59,870 bases of DNA, taken from the NCBI GenBank assembly GCA_030765335.1, contig JAVCCU010000019.1, positions 1-59,870 on the forward strand, in the 5' to 3' direction. Below are positions 1 to 8,331 of this stretch, piece by piece. The notes beneath the pieces were generated by a model that searched no databases, was not told where the DNA came from, and saw only the letters and a program-made list of their open reading frames with translations. Each line of letters opens with the position of its first letter. The first letter of the stretch is position 1. The translations under genes were made by a program, and so were the position numbers. The stretch is from Candidatus Kaelpia aquatica (GTDB lineage Bacteria; Omnitrophota; Gorgyraeia; Kaelpiales; Kaelpiaceae).

Positions 1-806
1 TCTACAATGACGCCTACAGAGGCAACGTCTCCTATCTTGCCGAGTGCATCTAACATCGCTACCTTTGTATCGTTGTTAGACTCTTCAACAAGAGCCTGCT
101 CTAACTCTACGCGGCCTAGGCCCAGATAACCTAATCCTACTGCAGCTGCACATCGTAAAGGCCAGTCTTTCTCTTGAAGCATCTGCTTAAATAATGGTGA
201 TGAGGATTCGTCCCCAAGTAAACCTAATGCTCCCGATAAAGCAGCCGCCATATCTTGAGGTACATCACTTCTATTGAAACATTTTTCTAAATGTTCATGC
301 AAAAGAGATGCCGCAGCTTCATCGCCCAATACTCCTAAGGTTCTAACACAAGCTATCTGTAACTCTTCATCGTCTGTCTCTGTAAACAATCTGACTAAAT
401 CAGAACCCGCTTCTTTATGTTTTATAACACCTAAGAATTTAATAAATGATTTTTTATCATAATTATTATTGCTTAATCTCAAAGTCTCTAAAACAGTAGC
501 CCCGTATACGCTGAGATCTACAGAGGAGTCACGTTGAGCATGGTATAATAAGCCGGTAAGAGCCTCTTCTTTTGATTCTTCACCTTGAGGATTAACAAAT
601 TCTGCTGCAATCTCATCTACGCTAACTTCATACCACCAGGGTGGAGCATCATATTCAACACCATTAATAACCATAGCAGCAATAGAATATCCTGCTACAA
701 ACCATAATAATAAATAACCATACGCTTCTACTTCCCTTGTTGGGTATATCCCAGAAGATGAGATCAGAAATACAACTGCTAAAAAAATACATATCAATCT
801 CTTCAT
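1..806 (-). CDS. Exported HEAT-repeat protein (3' end outside window)
   Basis: Minus-strand frame open from an ATG at 806 to the left edge, so the C-terminus is missing (268 codons visible). The N-terminus is a signal peptide (MKRLICIFLAVVFLISSSG) followed by a short hydrophobic stretch. From about residue 95 there are repeated helical units with the pattern of HEAT/PBS-lyase repeats (AVRTLGVLGDE-like, AAALSGALGLLGDE, AAAVGLGYLGLG, AMLDALGKIGD), which build an alpha-solenoid for protein contacts. A strong GGAGGT lies 6 bases before the ATG and a near-consensus promoter lies at 865-892. The partner is unknown; location should be periplasm or cell surface. Confidence 0.85.
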   Translation of the reverse strand, partial: MKRLICIFLAVVFLISSSGIYPTREVEAYGYLLLWFVAGYSIAAMVINGVEYDAPPWWYEVSVDEIAAEFVNPQGEESKEEALTGLLYHAQRDSSVDLSVYGATVLETLRLSNNNYDKKSFIKFLGVIKHKEAGSDLVRLFTETDDEELQIACVRTLGVLGDEAAASLLHEHLEKCFNRSDVPQDMAAALSGALGLLGDESSSPLFKQMLQEKDWPLRCAAAVGLGYLGLGRVELEQALVEESNNDTKVAMLDALGKIGDVASVGVIV

Positions 807-864
807 TGTTCTACCTCCTGTATGCTTTTATTAACATTGCCAAACCCGTAAATTTCATACAACA

Positions 865-892
865 TTTATACCATATAAATCCAACTTGTCAA
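865..892 (-). promoter_or_regulatory. Sigma-70-type promoter of the HEAT-repeat gene
   Basis: On the minus strand TTGACA (892-887) is followed after 16 bases by TATAAA (870-865). The -35 is a perfect consensus. The expected transcript has a leader of about 50 bases ending in GGAGGT before the ATG at 806. Confidence 0.65.
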
Positions 893-939
893 ATTACTTT
901 TAAATGTTTTTATTTTGCTTGTTACAACTAAAACTCTTA

Positions 940-1004
940 GTGTCCAAAAAGTGTCCAGAATAGGTGGCAATACATGGTAATAGACGATAATAGGTGGTAA
1001 TACA
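940..1004. repeat. Short direct repeats next to tRNA fragment
   Basis: GTGTCCA occurs at 940-946 and 951-957. AATAGGTGG(C/T)AATACA occurs at 959-974 and 989-1004 with 15 of 16 bases identical and a third, weaker relative between them. Such clustered direct repeats are typical of recombinase arm sites or of short satellite-like tracts; which applies here cannot be decided from sequence alone. Confidence 0.5.
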
Positions 1005-1083
1005 GGTAAGTCGCTAACTGGTTTATTTTAAAGGGAATAAATACAATACCTTGATTTTGTTGAAGTTACAGAAAACACCTGAA

Positions 1084-1126
1084 TCTCATTGCGAACGAGA
1101 TGCTCTCCCAACTGAGCTACACCCCC
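1084..1126 (-). pseudogene. Truncated tRNA-Ala (anticodon CGC), 5' part only
   Basis: Reading minus strand from 1126: acceptor 5' strand GGGGGTG, TA, D-stem GCTC, loop AGTTGGGA, GAGC, then an anticodon arm TCTCG-TTCGCAA-TGAGA with anticodon CGC (one G-T pair). This is an excellent match to the first 43 bases of bacterial tRNA-Ala. After it no variable loop/T-arm (no GGTTCGA) and no pairing acceptor CACCCCC are found down to the HEAT gene. The gene is therefore a fragment, not a functional tRNA. Confidence 0.75.
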
Positions 1127-1228
1127 TGTATATCAACTAAGCCGTTGAATTTATAACACTACCAAAGCCAATCAAACTTATCAATGCTAAAATCTAAGAC
1201 AAATAAATCGGAAAATAACAGTACATTA

Positions 1229-1969
1229 TTATTTCTCTAAAGCCGCCCTTACAGTCCCCACAACAGGGATATTGATGTTGAACTGAGCCAAGAGCGGGAC
1301 TTTCTTTTTATCACCGGAGAACCAGATCCAGGCCTCTCCTCTTGCCTTCTCTTGTCCACTCGATGCTTTAATATTGACTAAAACAACATCTGGAGTACCA
1401 TGCCCGCGTAGCTCGAGAAGCCCCTTCTTCACAACTTCAATATCTATCTGCCATATTTTTGCTCTTTGAATCGCTTTAAAGCTATGGAGGCCTTTATCAA
1501 AATCAGAGGTTCTAAATTTATAGAAGCAGCTGAAAAAATCATAATAGTCAGGCTCTAGATCTATCTCTTTCTTAGAATCATCAAGGAGAGAGTGGTATAT
1601 TAACTTATTATTCTTATAATCAAATATTGTCTCTGATTCAGAACGATACCCGCCCTCTCTTCTTTTGACTATATAGGCCAAAGGTTTTAAGCTCTTGCTA
1701 TCGATATAAGAATGGAACTCATCTTTAACTTTAAATATAAAGTTTAAAACCTTATGCGTCCGCATTGTTATAACTATATGATAGCATTCAACTCCATTGT
1801 ATTCTTCTAACCCTAGATTCTTAAATTCAGCCTCGGCAACAATCAATCCAAGCCAGCGAATCTTATAGAGATGCTCCTCATGAGCAAAATCGGCCACTTC
1901 ACTTCTTGGTATAACAATATCTTTTTCTTGCCACTCTCTGCTGTAGATAGCAGGTGACTGCATAGCCAT
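1229..1969 (-). CDS. DUF3108 domain protein, probable lipoprotein
   Basis: The 246 residues from the ATG at 1969 match the DUF3108 fold (YKIRWLGLIVAEAEF start, beta-rich, FKVKDEFHSYID, Y/F-rich core, ending QFNINIPVVGTVRAALEK), a predicted periplasmic beta-sandwich of unknown role often beside cell-envelope genes. The reading frame is open for 19 more codons upstream and encodes a signal sequence (KRLLLILILIVNISCARR) with a lipobox-like Cys, but that extension would have to start at an ATA codon at 2026-2024, correctly spaced after GAGG and overlapping the stop of the upstream glycosyltransferase. I give the first standard start here; the ATA start is discussed in the findings. Operon member downstream of the double heptosyltransferase. 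Confidence 0.8.
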   Translation of the reverse strand: MAMQSPAIYSREWQEKDIVIPRSEVADFAHEEHLYKIRWLGLIVAEAEFKNLGLEEYNGVECYHIVITMRTHKVLNFIFKVKDEFHSYIDSKSLKPLAYIVKRREGGYRSESETIFDYKNNKLIYHSLLDDSKKEIDLEPDYYDFFSCFYKFRTSDFDKGLHSFKAIQRAKIWQIDIEVVKKGLLELRGHGTPDVVLVNIKASSGQEKARGEAWIWFSGDKKKVPLLAQFNINIPVVGTVRAALEK

Positions 1970-2022
1970 TCTTCTGGCACAAGAGATATTTACAATTAAG
2001 ATGAGGATTAACAGTAACCTCT

Positions 2023-3990
2023 TTATATCTGGACCTCACTTATCATCTTTACAAACTGACCATAGACTCTATCGACTGCAATATTCTTAAGACAGATAAA
2101 ACCTTTTTTGCAGTTATGAGCAAGGCATTCCTTACATCCTGAATCTTCATATATTACTTTAGCATGCTCTCCCAAAGGACCCCAGCGCTTATACGATAGC
2201 CCGGCTTGATTTCTTCCAAATATCACAATCAGAGGCTTGTCTAGGCTATCGGCTATATGCATAGGACCTGAATCATTGGATATCATAAGAGAAGCCCTTG
2301 ATATTAAAGCCACCGATCTCTCTAAAGTAATGTTGTAATAAAGATAGGGACTAATCTCTGGATGCTGATTCAATCTATCTCTTAGTTCTTCATCGTCAGG
2401 ACCTAATATAAATATAACCTCTAAGTTGTTTTTGAGCTTTATTCTTTTTGAAAGTTCTATGAAATTTTCTAAATCCCAAAGTTTTGATTTACAAGATGCC
2501 CCGGGGTGGATAACAGCAAAGCGGGTTATATTTTTACTTTGAAGCTCTCTATCTACCCACTCTAAAGCACCTCTATCTGGAACTATAAACTGATTTAAAG
2601 ATATCTTATCAATACCTATTTTTCTAAGAAGATCGAAATTATATTCTGCTTCTGACTTCTCACCTTCCTGCTTCTTATGTTCAACCCTCATATTATTAAG
2701 TAAGCCCAGCTTAGAATCATAGCCCACTCTTTTTGGAATACTCCCGAGAAAAGAGAGCAAATGATTTCTATTTGTAGGATGGAGATGTACAGATAGATCA
2801 AACTTCCTCTCTCTGATCTCTCTAAGCAATCTTAAAAACCCTAAGATACCTTTATGATTTTTATCTTTATCTAAACCAATTACTTCATCGATATAAGGAT
2901 TGTCTTTTAAAAGCGCTACCGTCTTAGAGTTAGAGAGAAAACAGATGTATGCATTGGGAAATTTATTTCGTACCGCCTCAATGGCCGGAGTAGTAAGCAG
3001 TAAGTCTCCCATCCTATCTGTACGACTAAGAAGAATCCTGTTATATTCATTGCTCCCATCCCTTTTCTTACCATCCAGTATCTTCTCGATAATATTTAAA
3101 ACATAGTACGGTTTAATAGACTCCAGGCATCTCTTGTCGGAAAAGATGCATTGAGCCTTCTCACAAGGCGAACAAGAATAGCTTCTCTTAATAAGAGCTG
3201 AATTATCTGCTAATGGCCCATATTTAACCGCAGGTGTAGGGCCAAATATTGCAACCGTAGGTCTATTTGAGCTTGAAGACAGATGTAGAGATGCGCTGTC
3301 ATTTGTTATAACTATCTCTGCCCCTGCTATTAAACAGGCTAACTGGGGTATAGTAGTCTTAGCTCCAAGGTTCTTAACCCTGCCATCTAGGACCAACTCT
3401 TCTAAGACACTCTTCTCCTGGTCGTTGCCTGTTAAGACAATGTCTAAATCGGGATATTTCATCAGGAGAAGTGCTATTAAAGCCTTGTAATGCTTTAGAG
3501 GCCAAGACTTGGTAAAACTCTTTGCAGTAGCAGAGATCACTAGATACTTATTGAGCCCAAATGAATCTATATGCTCTCTCTCTTTATCGCTCCATAAAAC
3601 TTTAGGCTTAAAGATACCGAGCTCTTCTTTGCTGAAAAGCTCTCTTAAAGCCATGTTATGCTTAAGATATGCATGAGCCTTGACTTTCTTGCTCTTTAAA
3701 GAGTGAAACGATATTAAAAAAGATGCGAAGATATTCTTTAAATCTACAACTAAATCATAATTCTGTTTTCTCAAACTTATAAAAAATCTAAACTTATCTA
3801 AGAAAGAGAGGCTCTTCTTGTATAGGTGAATCCGGTTGACTCTATCATCACAAGAGAATACGCCCTGAGCTCTCTCATCAACCACGATATCTAAAACAAG
3901 GTTAGGAAATTTGGCTTTTAAAGCTTCTAACACTCCTGTTGTTAAGACAGCATCGCCTATATTGCTTAAGGTTATAATAAGTATCTTCAC
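2023..3990 (-). CDS. Tandem GT9 (heptosyltransferase-like) fusion protein
   Basis: The 655-residue protein contains two complete GT9 domains, about twice the usual length of 330-360. Domain 1 (about 1-305) opens with MKILIITLSNIGDAVLTTGV and has ITNDSASLHL near 228-237; domain 2 (about 315-655) opens with ILLSRTDRMGDLLLTTPAIE and has ISNDSGPMHI near its end. GxGD-type N-termini and NDS..H motifs are the donor-binding hallmarks of ADP-heptose:LPS heptosyltransferases. Each half ends in a Cys cluster (CSPCEKAQC; CKECLAHNC), common in this family. GTG start at 3990. It probably adds two successive sugars of an LPS core or other envelope glycan at the cytoplasmic face. Confidence 0.88.
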   Translation of the reverse strand: MKILIITLSNIGDAVLTTGVLEALKAKFPNLVLDIVVDERAQGVFSCDDRVNRIHLYKKSLSFLDKFRFFISLRKQNYDLVVDLKNIFASFLISFHSLKSKKVKAHAYLKHNMALRELFSKEELGIFKPKVLWSDKEREHIDSFGLNKYLVISATAKSFTKSWPLKHYKALIALLLMKYPDLDIVLTGNDQEKSVLEELVLDGRVKNLGAKTTIPQLACLIAGAEIVITNDSASLHLSSSSNRPTVAIFGPTPAVKYGPLADNSALIKRSYSCSPCEKAQCIFSDKRCLESIKPYYVLNIIEKILDGKKRDGSNEYNRILLSRTDRMGDLLLTTPAIEAVRNKFPNAYICFLSNSKTVALLKDNPYIDEVIGLDKDKNHKGILGFLRLLREIRERKFDLSVHLHPTNRNHLLSFLGSIPKRVGYDSKLGLLNNMRVEHKKQEGEKSEAEYNFDLLRKIGIDKISLNQFIVPDRGALEWVDRELQSKNITRFAVIHPGASCKSKLWDLENFIELSKRIKLKNNLEVIFILGPDDEELRDRLNQHPEISPYLYYNITLERSVALISRASLMISNDSGPMHIADSLDKPLIVIFGRNQAGLSYKRWGPLGEHAKVIYEDSGCKECLAHNCKKGFICLKNIAVDRVYGQFVKMISEVQI

Positions 3991-4018
3991 ATTAAAAATT
4001 AAAAACTAAATAATGAAT

Positions 4019-4810
4019 CTATTTTTTAATATTTGGAGAACCCTTAAATCTAGCAAATACCATAAACCCTGTATGGCCTACCATTCTATGTTGAGGTCTA
4101 ACGCTATAGCCCTTTATCTGCCAAGGCCTAAGCAGCACCTCAACTATCTCTATATCTAGAAACGATTCAGTTGCTTCTAGTTCTTTAACAAACCTCTCGG
4201 CTTGAATAATGGTCGGTATGTAGGAAGAGAAACTCCCTCCTCTTCGTAAAGATTTAACCGCCTCAGGTATAACCTCCCAGGGTTGAGAGAAGTCCAGCAC
4301 TATAGCATCCAGATTATCCTCGTCTATCACATTAGAAATATCCTGCTGTTTTAAGGTTACATTGCTGGGGAATTTATTATAAAACTTCTCTAAATTTTTC
4401 CGTGCAACATCCTGCAATTCAGAACGGTTGTCATATGAGTATATATGCCCTTTTTTACCCACATAACGACTCAACGCTAAGAGTAATGCCCCAGAGCCTG
4501 TCCCTGCTTCAACAATCCTGTCTCCAGGCTTTATATCCGCTAAAAAGAGTATAATCCCTATATCTTTAGGGTGTATTATGGCTGTCTTTCTGCCCATCTT
4601 GTGTATAAAATCATTTAAGGTAGGATAGAATACGGAGACCTCTCTATTTGTAGATGTTAAAAATACCTCCCCCTCTTCCTTCCCAATCATATCCTTGTGA
4701 TGGACTATTCCTACATGAGATTGAAACCTTCCTTTAGAATCTAATTTTTGAAGATAGGTTTTGTTTTTATCATCCCTTACTATGACAAGTTCATTTTTCT
4801 TGAAACTCAT
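4019..4810 (-). CDS. trmI: tRNA (adenine-58-N1)-methyltransferase TrmI
   Basis: The 263 residues show the TrmI/GCD14 architecture: small N-terminal beta domain, then a Rossmann methyltransferase with FYPTLNDFIHKMGRKTAIIHPKD, SAM motif VEAGTGSGALLLAL and the DAIVLDFSQPWEV motif. The enzyme makes m1A58 in the T-loop of tRNA. It overlaps the upstream ttuA-like gene by 20 bases, so both are co-translated. In Thermus thermophilus m1A58 stimulates thiolation of the neighbouring T54 by TtuA, so the pairing makes functional sense. Confidence 0.92.
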   Translation of the reverse strand: MSFKKNELVIVRDDKNKTYLQKLDSKGRFQSHVGIVHHKDMIGKEEGEVFLTSTNREVSVFYPTLNDFIHKMGRKTAIIHPKDIGIILFLADIKPGDRIVEAGTGSGALLLALSRYVGKKGHIYSYDNRSELQDVARKNLEKFYNKFPSNVTLKQQDISNVIDEDNLDAIVLDFSQPWEVIPEAVKSLRRGGSFSSYIPTIIQAERFVKELEATESFLDIEIVEVLLRPWQIKGYSVRPQHRMVGHTGFMVFARFKGSPNIKK

Positions 4811-5702
4811 ATCTAGCTTTCTCCTTTTCTATTAATTTACAATATGAACAGACCTCTTGAGTTGTCAACATACCGCACCTAGAGCATTCATTTAGACAGA
4901 GCCCCTCATCTCTCTCAAATATATCTTTCTTTTTATCCAAAAACTGAAATAGAAAACTACTCTTTGTACCTGGAGAATGTTCTTCTATCAAATCAAGAGC
5001 CTCTTTATATACGTCCTGAGTATTGCCTTTTTTAAACGGACAGCTATCACTAAGGTAATCTATGCCTTCTAGGTCAGCATAGGTCTTTATCTCATATTCA
5101 CTCATTTTATATAGCGGCTTTACTCGGCTGATAAGCTTAGAACCTACTGCATCAAGCCTGGGATACTGCCTCCTAATATAGCCTAGCTGCCAACGTAATA
5201 TATTACCAAGCAGGGTTGCACTCTCATCGTCTAAATTATGCCCTGTAGCTATGACTGAAAAACCGTTCTCATAAGCATATCTATTCAGCCAGTATCTTTT
5301 AATCATCCCGCATACTGAACAGAATCTCTTCTTTTTCAACATCGTTCTTATGTCAAACCCTGTTAACTCTTCAATCTTTAGTACCTTAAACTTAAGCCCT
5401 CTCTCTTTTGCAAAGTTAGAAATCTTATTCTTACTGGCACTGGAGAAACCCTCTATGCCTAGGTCTAAAAAAATACCCTCGCTCTTATAGGCCAGCTTAT
5501 TAATAAGATGCCAGCAAAGTAGTGAATCTTTACCGCCTGAAACAGCAACAAGGACAGGCTCCTGCCTACTAAACATCTCCATATCTGCTACCGCCCGCCT
5601 AAATTGTCTATCCAGAAAAACCCTAAAATCCTCTTCACAAAGTTTTAAATTATGACTCTTTAATTTAAGCGAAGCTTCATTACCGCAAATTTTACAATTC
5701 AT
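4791..5702 (-). CDS. ttuA: TtuA-type tRNA 2-thiolation enzyme
   Basis: The 303-residue protein has the TtcA/TtuA layout: N-terminal zinc knuckle (C3, C6, C22), PP-loop ATPase motif SGGKDS at 55-60, GHNLDDE at 154-160, candidate Fe-S ligands C128, C131 (CSVCGMIKR) and C221 (SDSCPFKK), and a C-terminal zinc ribbon (CSRCGML...CSYC). The three-Cys arrangement matches TtuA, which makes 2-thio(ribothymi)dine at position 54 using a ubiquitin-like sulfur carrier (TtuB), rather than TtcA. No TtuB gene is visible in the window. Sits between the AAA ATPase gene (4-base gap) and trmI (20-base overlap). Confidence 0.82.
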   Translation of the reverse strand: MNCKICGNEASLKLKSHNLKLCEEDFRVFLDRQFRRAVADMEMFSRQEPVLVAVSGGKDSLLCWHLINKLAYKSEGIFLDLGIEGFSSASKNKISNFAKERGLKFKVLKIEELTGFDIRTMLKKKRFCSVCGMIKRYWLNRYAYENGFSVIATGHNLDDESATLLGNILRWQLGYIRRQYPRLDAVGSKLISRVKPLYKMSEYEIKTYADLEGIDYLSDSCPFKKGNTQDVYKEALDLIEEHSPGTKSSFLFQFLDKKKDIFERDEGLCLNECSRCGMLTTQEVCSYCKLIEKEKARYEFQEK

Positions 5703-5706
5703 ATTT

Positions 5707-6810
5707 TTATCTAAATCTTAAAATATATTCTGCAAACATCCTATCTAAGATTCTATATTTTTTATCATCCCGCCGCAAAATAAGGTTCTTATCGACCAAT
5801 CTATAGACGAAATTTTTAATATTAGAGACAGGGTAGTTTTTTATCTTCTCTTCAAAAATGATTATATCTTTTAGTTGAGTGAGACTAAGGTAGTCTCCCT
5901 TCTCTGCAAATATATGAAGTAATTCTTTCTCTCTCTCGCTGGCTTTATCATAGAGTGAAGAAAAATATTCAATACCAAGATCCTTTAATGTGTTGAGCAG
6001 TGAAACCTCCCAGCACTCTTTACTTACAACCCCTTTTATCTGATTATCATAAAGATGGTTTGCCAAGAGCTGCAGCTCATAAGGATGGCCTTCGGAGTAA
6101 TCCCAACAATTATCCATAATACTGCTTTCAAAGATAACCCCTGTACCATTAAGAGTGTTCTTCACTGTAGCCATCAGGCTATCTTTTGGGAGTTTATCCA
6201 ATATCTGTTTCTTTCTAAAAAATCTGCCTATAGGATCATATCTTTTTAAAAAATCCGTCCAGCCCGAGGGGGTTGAGGCAAGCACAAAAAGAATATTGGT
6301 CTCTTTTATCAAATCTTCATTTGAGAGAGCAATCCTTAGGAGATCTAAGACCTTAGGCATCTCAGATATATTCTGAATATCATCGACCAAAACCACCAAC
6401 ATCTGAGAGTTTGAACCTTTAAATATACTCTTTAACGCTTCAACAAGTGAGATGGCTGCATTCTTTGATCTATTTTGAAAAGAAGAGAGGTCTATATCTA
6501 GGCCGAGGCCGAAAGTTATCTCCTCGACAATTGACGACAGGACATCCCTGTAAGAATCTCTAGGACCGCTCTTGGCTAAAGAGGTATATGCTGCCTTACA
6601 AGATTCATTCTGAGAGATTTTCTTGTAATATTTAAGAAGAGATGTCTTACCCCTTCCCCATTCTCCTAAAAGCAGTAGATGGAAATACTCTCTCTCTTTT
6701 CTTTTCTGCAAGAGGCTGGAGAAATCTTTAACCAGCTGCTCTCTCCCGCCTAAAATCCTTGGCTCAAGACCTGATTGCGGAGTAAAAGGATTGGTCAATA
6801 TTTCAGCCAT
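5707..6810 (-). CDS. AAA/STAND-type ATPase with winged-helix C-terminus
   Basis: A 367-residue ATPase: NPFTPQSGLEPRILGGREQL entry motif, Walker A GEWGRGKTS at 49-57, Walker B LVVLVDDIQ near 138-146, sensor-like LFVLASTPSGW, and a C-terminal part (about 280-367) that looks like a winged helix (EREKELLHIFAEKGDYLSL...NLILRRDDKKYRI). This resembles the AAA_16 / Orc1-Cdc6-like group, but the partner and biological role are unknown. The ATG at 6810 lacks a Shine-Dalgarno sequence and lies exactly 6 bases after a -10 hexamer (see 6817-6845), so it is probably the first gene of a leaderless transcript that continues into ttuA and trmI. Confidence 0.8.
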   Translation of the reverse strand: MAEILTNPFTPQSGLEPRILGGREQLVKDFSSLLQKRKEREYFHLLLLGEWGRGKTSLLKYYKKISQNESCKAAYTSLAKSGPRDSYRDVLSSIVEEITFGLGLDIDLSSFQNRSKNAAISLVEALKSIFKGSNSQMLVVLVDDIQNISEMPKVLDLLRIALSNEDLIKETNILFVLASTPSGWTDFLKRYDPIGRFFRKKQILDKLPKDSLMATVKNTLNGTGVIFESSIMDNCWDYSEGHPYELQLLANHLYDNQIKGVVSKECWEVSLLNTLKDLGIEYFSSLYDKASEREKELLHIFAEKGDYLSLTQLKDIIIFEEKIKNYPVSNIKNFVYRLVDKNLILRRDDKKYRILDRMFAEYILRFR

Positions 6811-6816
6811 AAAGGG

Positions 6817-6845
6817 ATTTTATATCTTTTGGGTTGCAGAATCAA
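6817..6845 (-). promoter_or_regulatory. Probable leaderless promoter of the AAA ATPase gene
   Basis: On the minus strand TTGATT (6845-6840), 17 bases, TAAAAT (6822-6817), then CCCTTT and the ATG at 6810. Transcription would begin at or within a base of the A of ATG. The promoter starts 2 bases before the -35 after the TAG stop of the GT39 gene. The identical hexamers and spacer recur at 9317-9345. Confidence 0.55.
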
Positions 6846-6846
6846 A

Positions 6847-8331
6847 CTATTTTTGTAACTTTTGTACCTTAATCAAATAATATTTATCTGTCTCAGATAT
6901 TATATCAAGAGCAGGCAGCCTCTCCTTCAAAAAAGAGAGCTCCTCCTTAGGGATTATGATATCGCTGCCTTTAAAATTTTCTATTTCTTTTATCTCCTTT
7001 ACTTGAGATTTAGAATAAAAGAGAATGCTGGGCTTAAAGAACTTCCAAGTGTAGATAACCTCGACATCTAAGTCTCTGCCTTTAAAGAGATTCTCGGTCG
7101 AGCGGTAATTGGAGAATGCATCTCCGTAAGCTATCAAAAGATAGAAGTATATCAAGGTAGGCGCTAGAGAAAGATATGGAAACTGGGTTTTGAGCTTTCT
7201 CCTATGCAATATCAACAGAGGAAGAGCTATGAGAAATATTATCAAAGCTATGTTTTTAAAAGGTATATCTAACCCAACATCTATGAAATCTGAGACTATA
7301 AATCTAAGAGCAAAGCTGACAGCCGCTAGCATAAAAAAGAAGAACAATCCAACTCTTGTCCTCTTCTCCCAAGCTCTCTCTACGCTATTACTAAGCACTA
7401 CGGCTAATGGCGGAAAGATAGATAGAATATAGGTTGGAAGCTTACTCTTGCAGAGGCTAAAAAATATAACTGCTGTAAAAATATAGCTTATTAAAAACCT
7501 ATTCAACTTAATTGTTAAATCAGACTTTCTTAAACCAAATAAGAATAGTATCCAAGGTAGAGACCCTATAAATATTAAAGGAATATAATAATAAAAAGGC
7601 TCTCTATGTACAAAACCTCCTTGAAATCTTCCCAGAGTCTCTTGTCTTATGAGCTCTAAAAACTCAACTTGGCCTATTTTTAAAAAAAGAATCAAATACC
7701 AAAACCCGCCTATTAAAAACATGAGCATAATACCCCAAGGATTTAAAAATCTCCTTAAATAATGTGAATCTTTTTCGATAATAGAGAAGATCGAGACAGA
7801 TAAAAATATTAAGATCACCCCTACAGGTCCTTTGGTAGCCAAAGACAGACCAGCAAAAATAAAAGATAGCAGTATAAACTTCTTGTTGCTCAAGCTGCGC
7901 CAAAAAGCAAAGATAGAAAAAACAATAAAAGCCGTGAAAAGCATGTCTGTTATAGCAATGCGCGAACTTATTAAGAAAGCAGGAAAGCTAAGTAAGATTA
8001 AGGTTGGAATAAAAGAATTTTTATTTTTCTCTCTTTTTATAAAAAAATACAATCCTAAAATCAAAGCCAATCCAGATAGCGCCGATGGAAAACGAGCTGC
8101 AAACTCATTGACACCGAATATCTTATAAGATGCCACAATAGTCCAATAGAAAAGAATCGGCTTGTTAACCCGCGGAGCTGAGTTAAGAAGAGGGATAAGG
8201 TATTGATTCGAAGCCATCATCTCTCGGGCAGACTCTGCATAACGACCCTCATCGGGGTCTATCAAAGAGAGGTGGCCCAATAAAAAAAAGAGAATAAATG
8301 CAGAGATTAAAACAAGGCCTATTGTTTTCAC
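6847..8331 (-). CDS. GT39/GT83 (ArnT-like) membrane glycosyltransferase
   Basis: A 494-residue polytopic protein with about 11 membrane helices and a C-terminal periplasmic domain of about 120 residues. The first external loop has the catalytic acidic signature IDPDEGRYAESA followed by RVNKPILFYW, typical of ArnT/PMT-family enzymes that move a sugar from undecaprenyl phosphate to lipid A or to a protein. GTG start at 8331, abutting the stop of the LAB_N gene. With the GT2 and LAB_N genes upstream it forms a lipid-linked sugar synthesis and transfer cassette; the acceptor cannot be told from sequence. Confidence 0.85.
   Translation of the reverse strand: MKTIGLVLISAFILFFLLGHLSLIDPDEGRYAESAREMMASNQYLIPLLNSAPRVNKPILFYWTIVASYKIFGVNEFAARFPSALSGLALILGLYFFIKREKNKNSFIPTLILLSFPAFLISSRIAITDMLFTAFIVFSIFAFWRSLSNKKFILLSFIFAGLSLATKGPVGVILIFLSVSIFSIIEKDSHYLRRFLNPWGIMLMFLIGGFWYLILFLKIGQVEFLELIRQETLGRFQGGFVHREPFYYYIPLIFIGSLPWILFLFGLRKSDLTIKLNRFLISYIFTAVIFFSLCKSKLPTYILSIFPPLAVVLSNSVERAWEKRTRVGLFFFFMLAAVSFALRFIVSDFIDVGLDIPFKNIALIIFLIALPLLILHRRKLKTQFPYLSLAPTLIYFYLLIAYGDAFSNYRSTENLFKGRDLDVEVIYTWKFFKPSILFYSKSQVKEIKEIENFKGSDIIIPKEELSFLKERLPALDIISETDKYYLIKVQKLQK

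Larger units (their letters stand above)
807..1228. other. Gene-free 422-base stretch with tRNA fragment and direct repeats
   Basis: No plausible coding frame is seen. It holds the promoter of the HEAT-repeat gene (865-892), two GTGTCCA copies 11 bases apart (940-946, 951-957), a 16-base direct repeat with 30-base period (959-974, 989-1004) and a truncated tRNA-Ala (1084-1126). The mixture of a broken tRNA and short direct repeats resembles a decayed integration site, but no integrase or mobile gene is present. Confidence 0.6.

Noticed and set aside
1075-1126. Functional tRNA-Ala
   Set aside because: No T-arm, variable loop or 3' acceptor strand can be folded; called as a fragment.
807-1126. 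Integrated phage or genomic island boundary
   Set aside because: Only the tRNA fragment and short repeats suggest it; no integrase, no island genes and no second attachment copy in the window.
7832-8128. 98-codon plus-strand ORF inside the GT39 gene
   Set aside because: Antisense of membrane helices; no ribosome site and no independent support.
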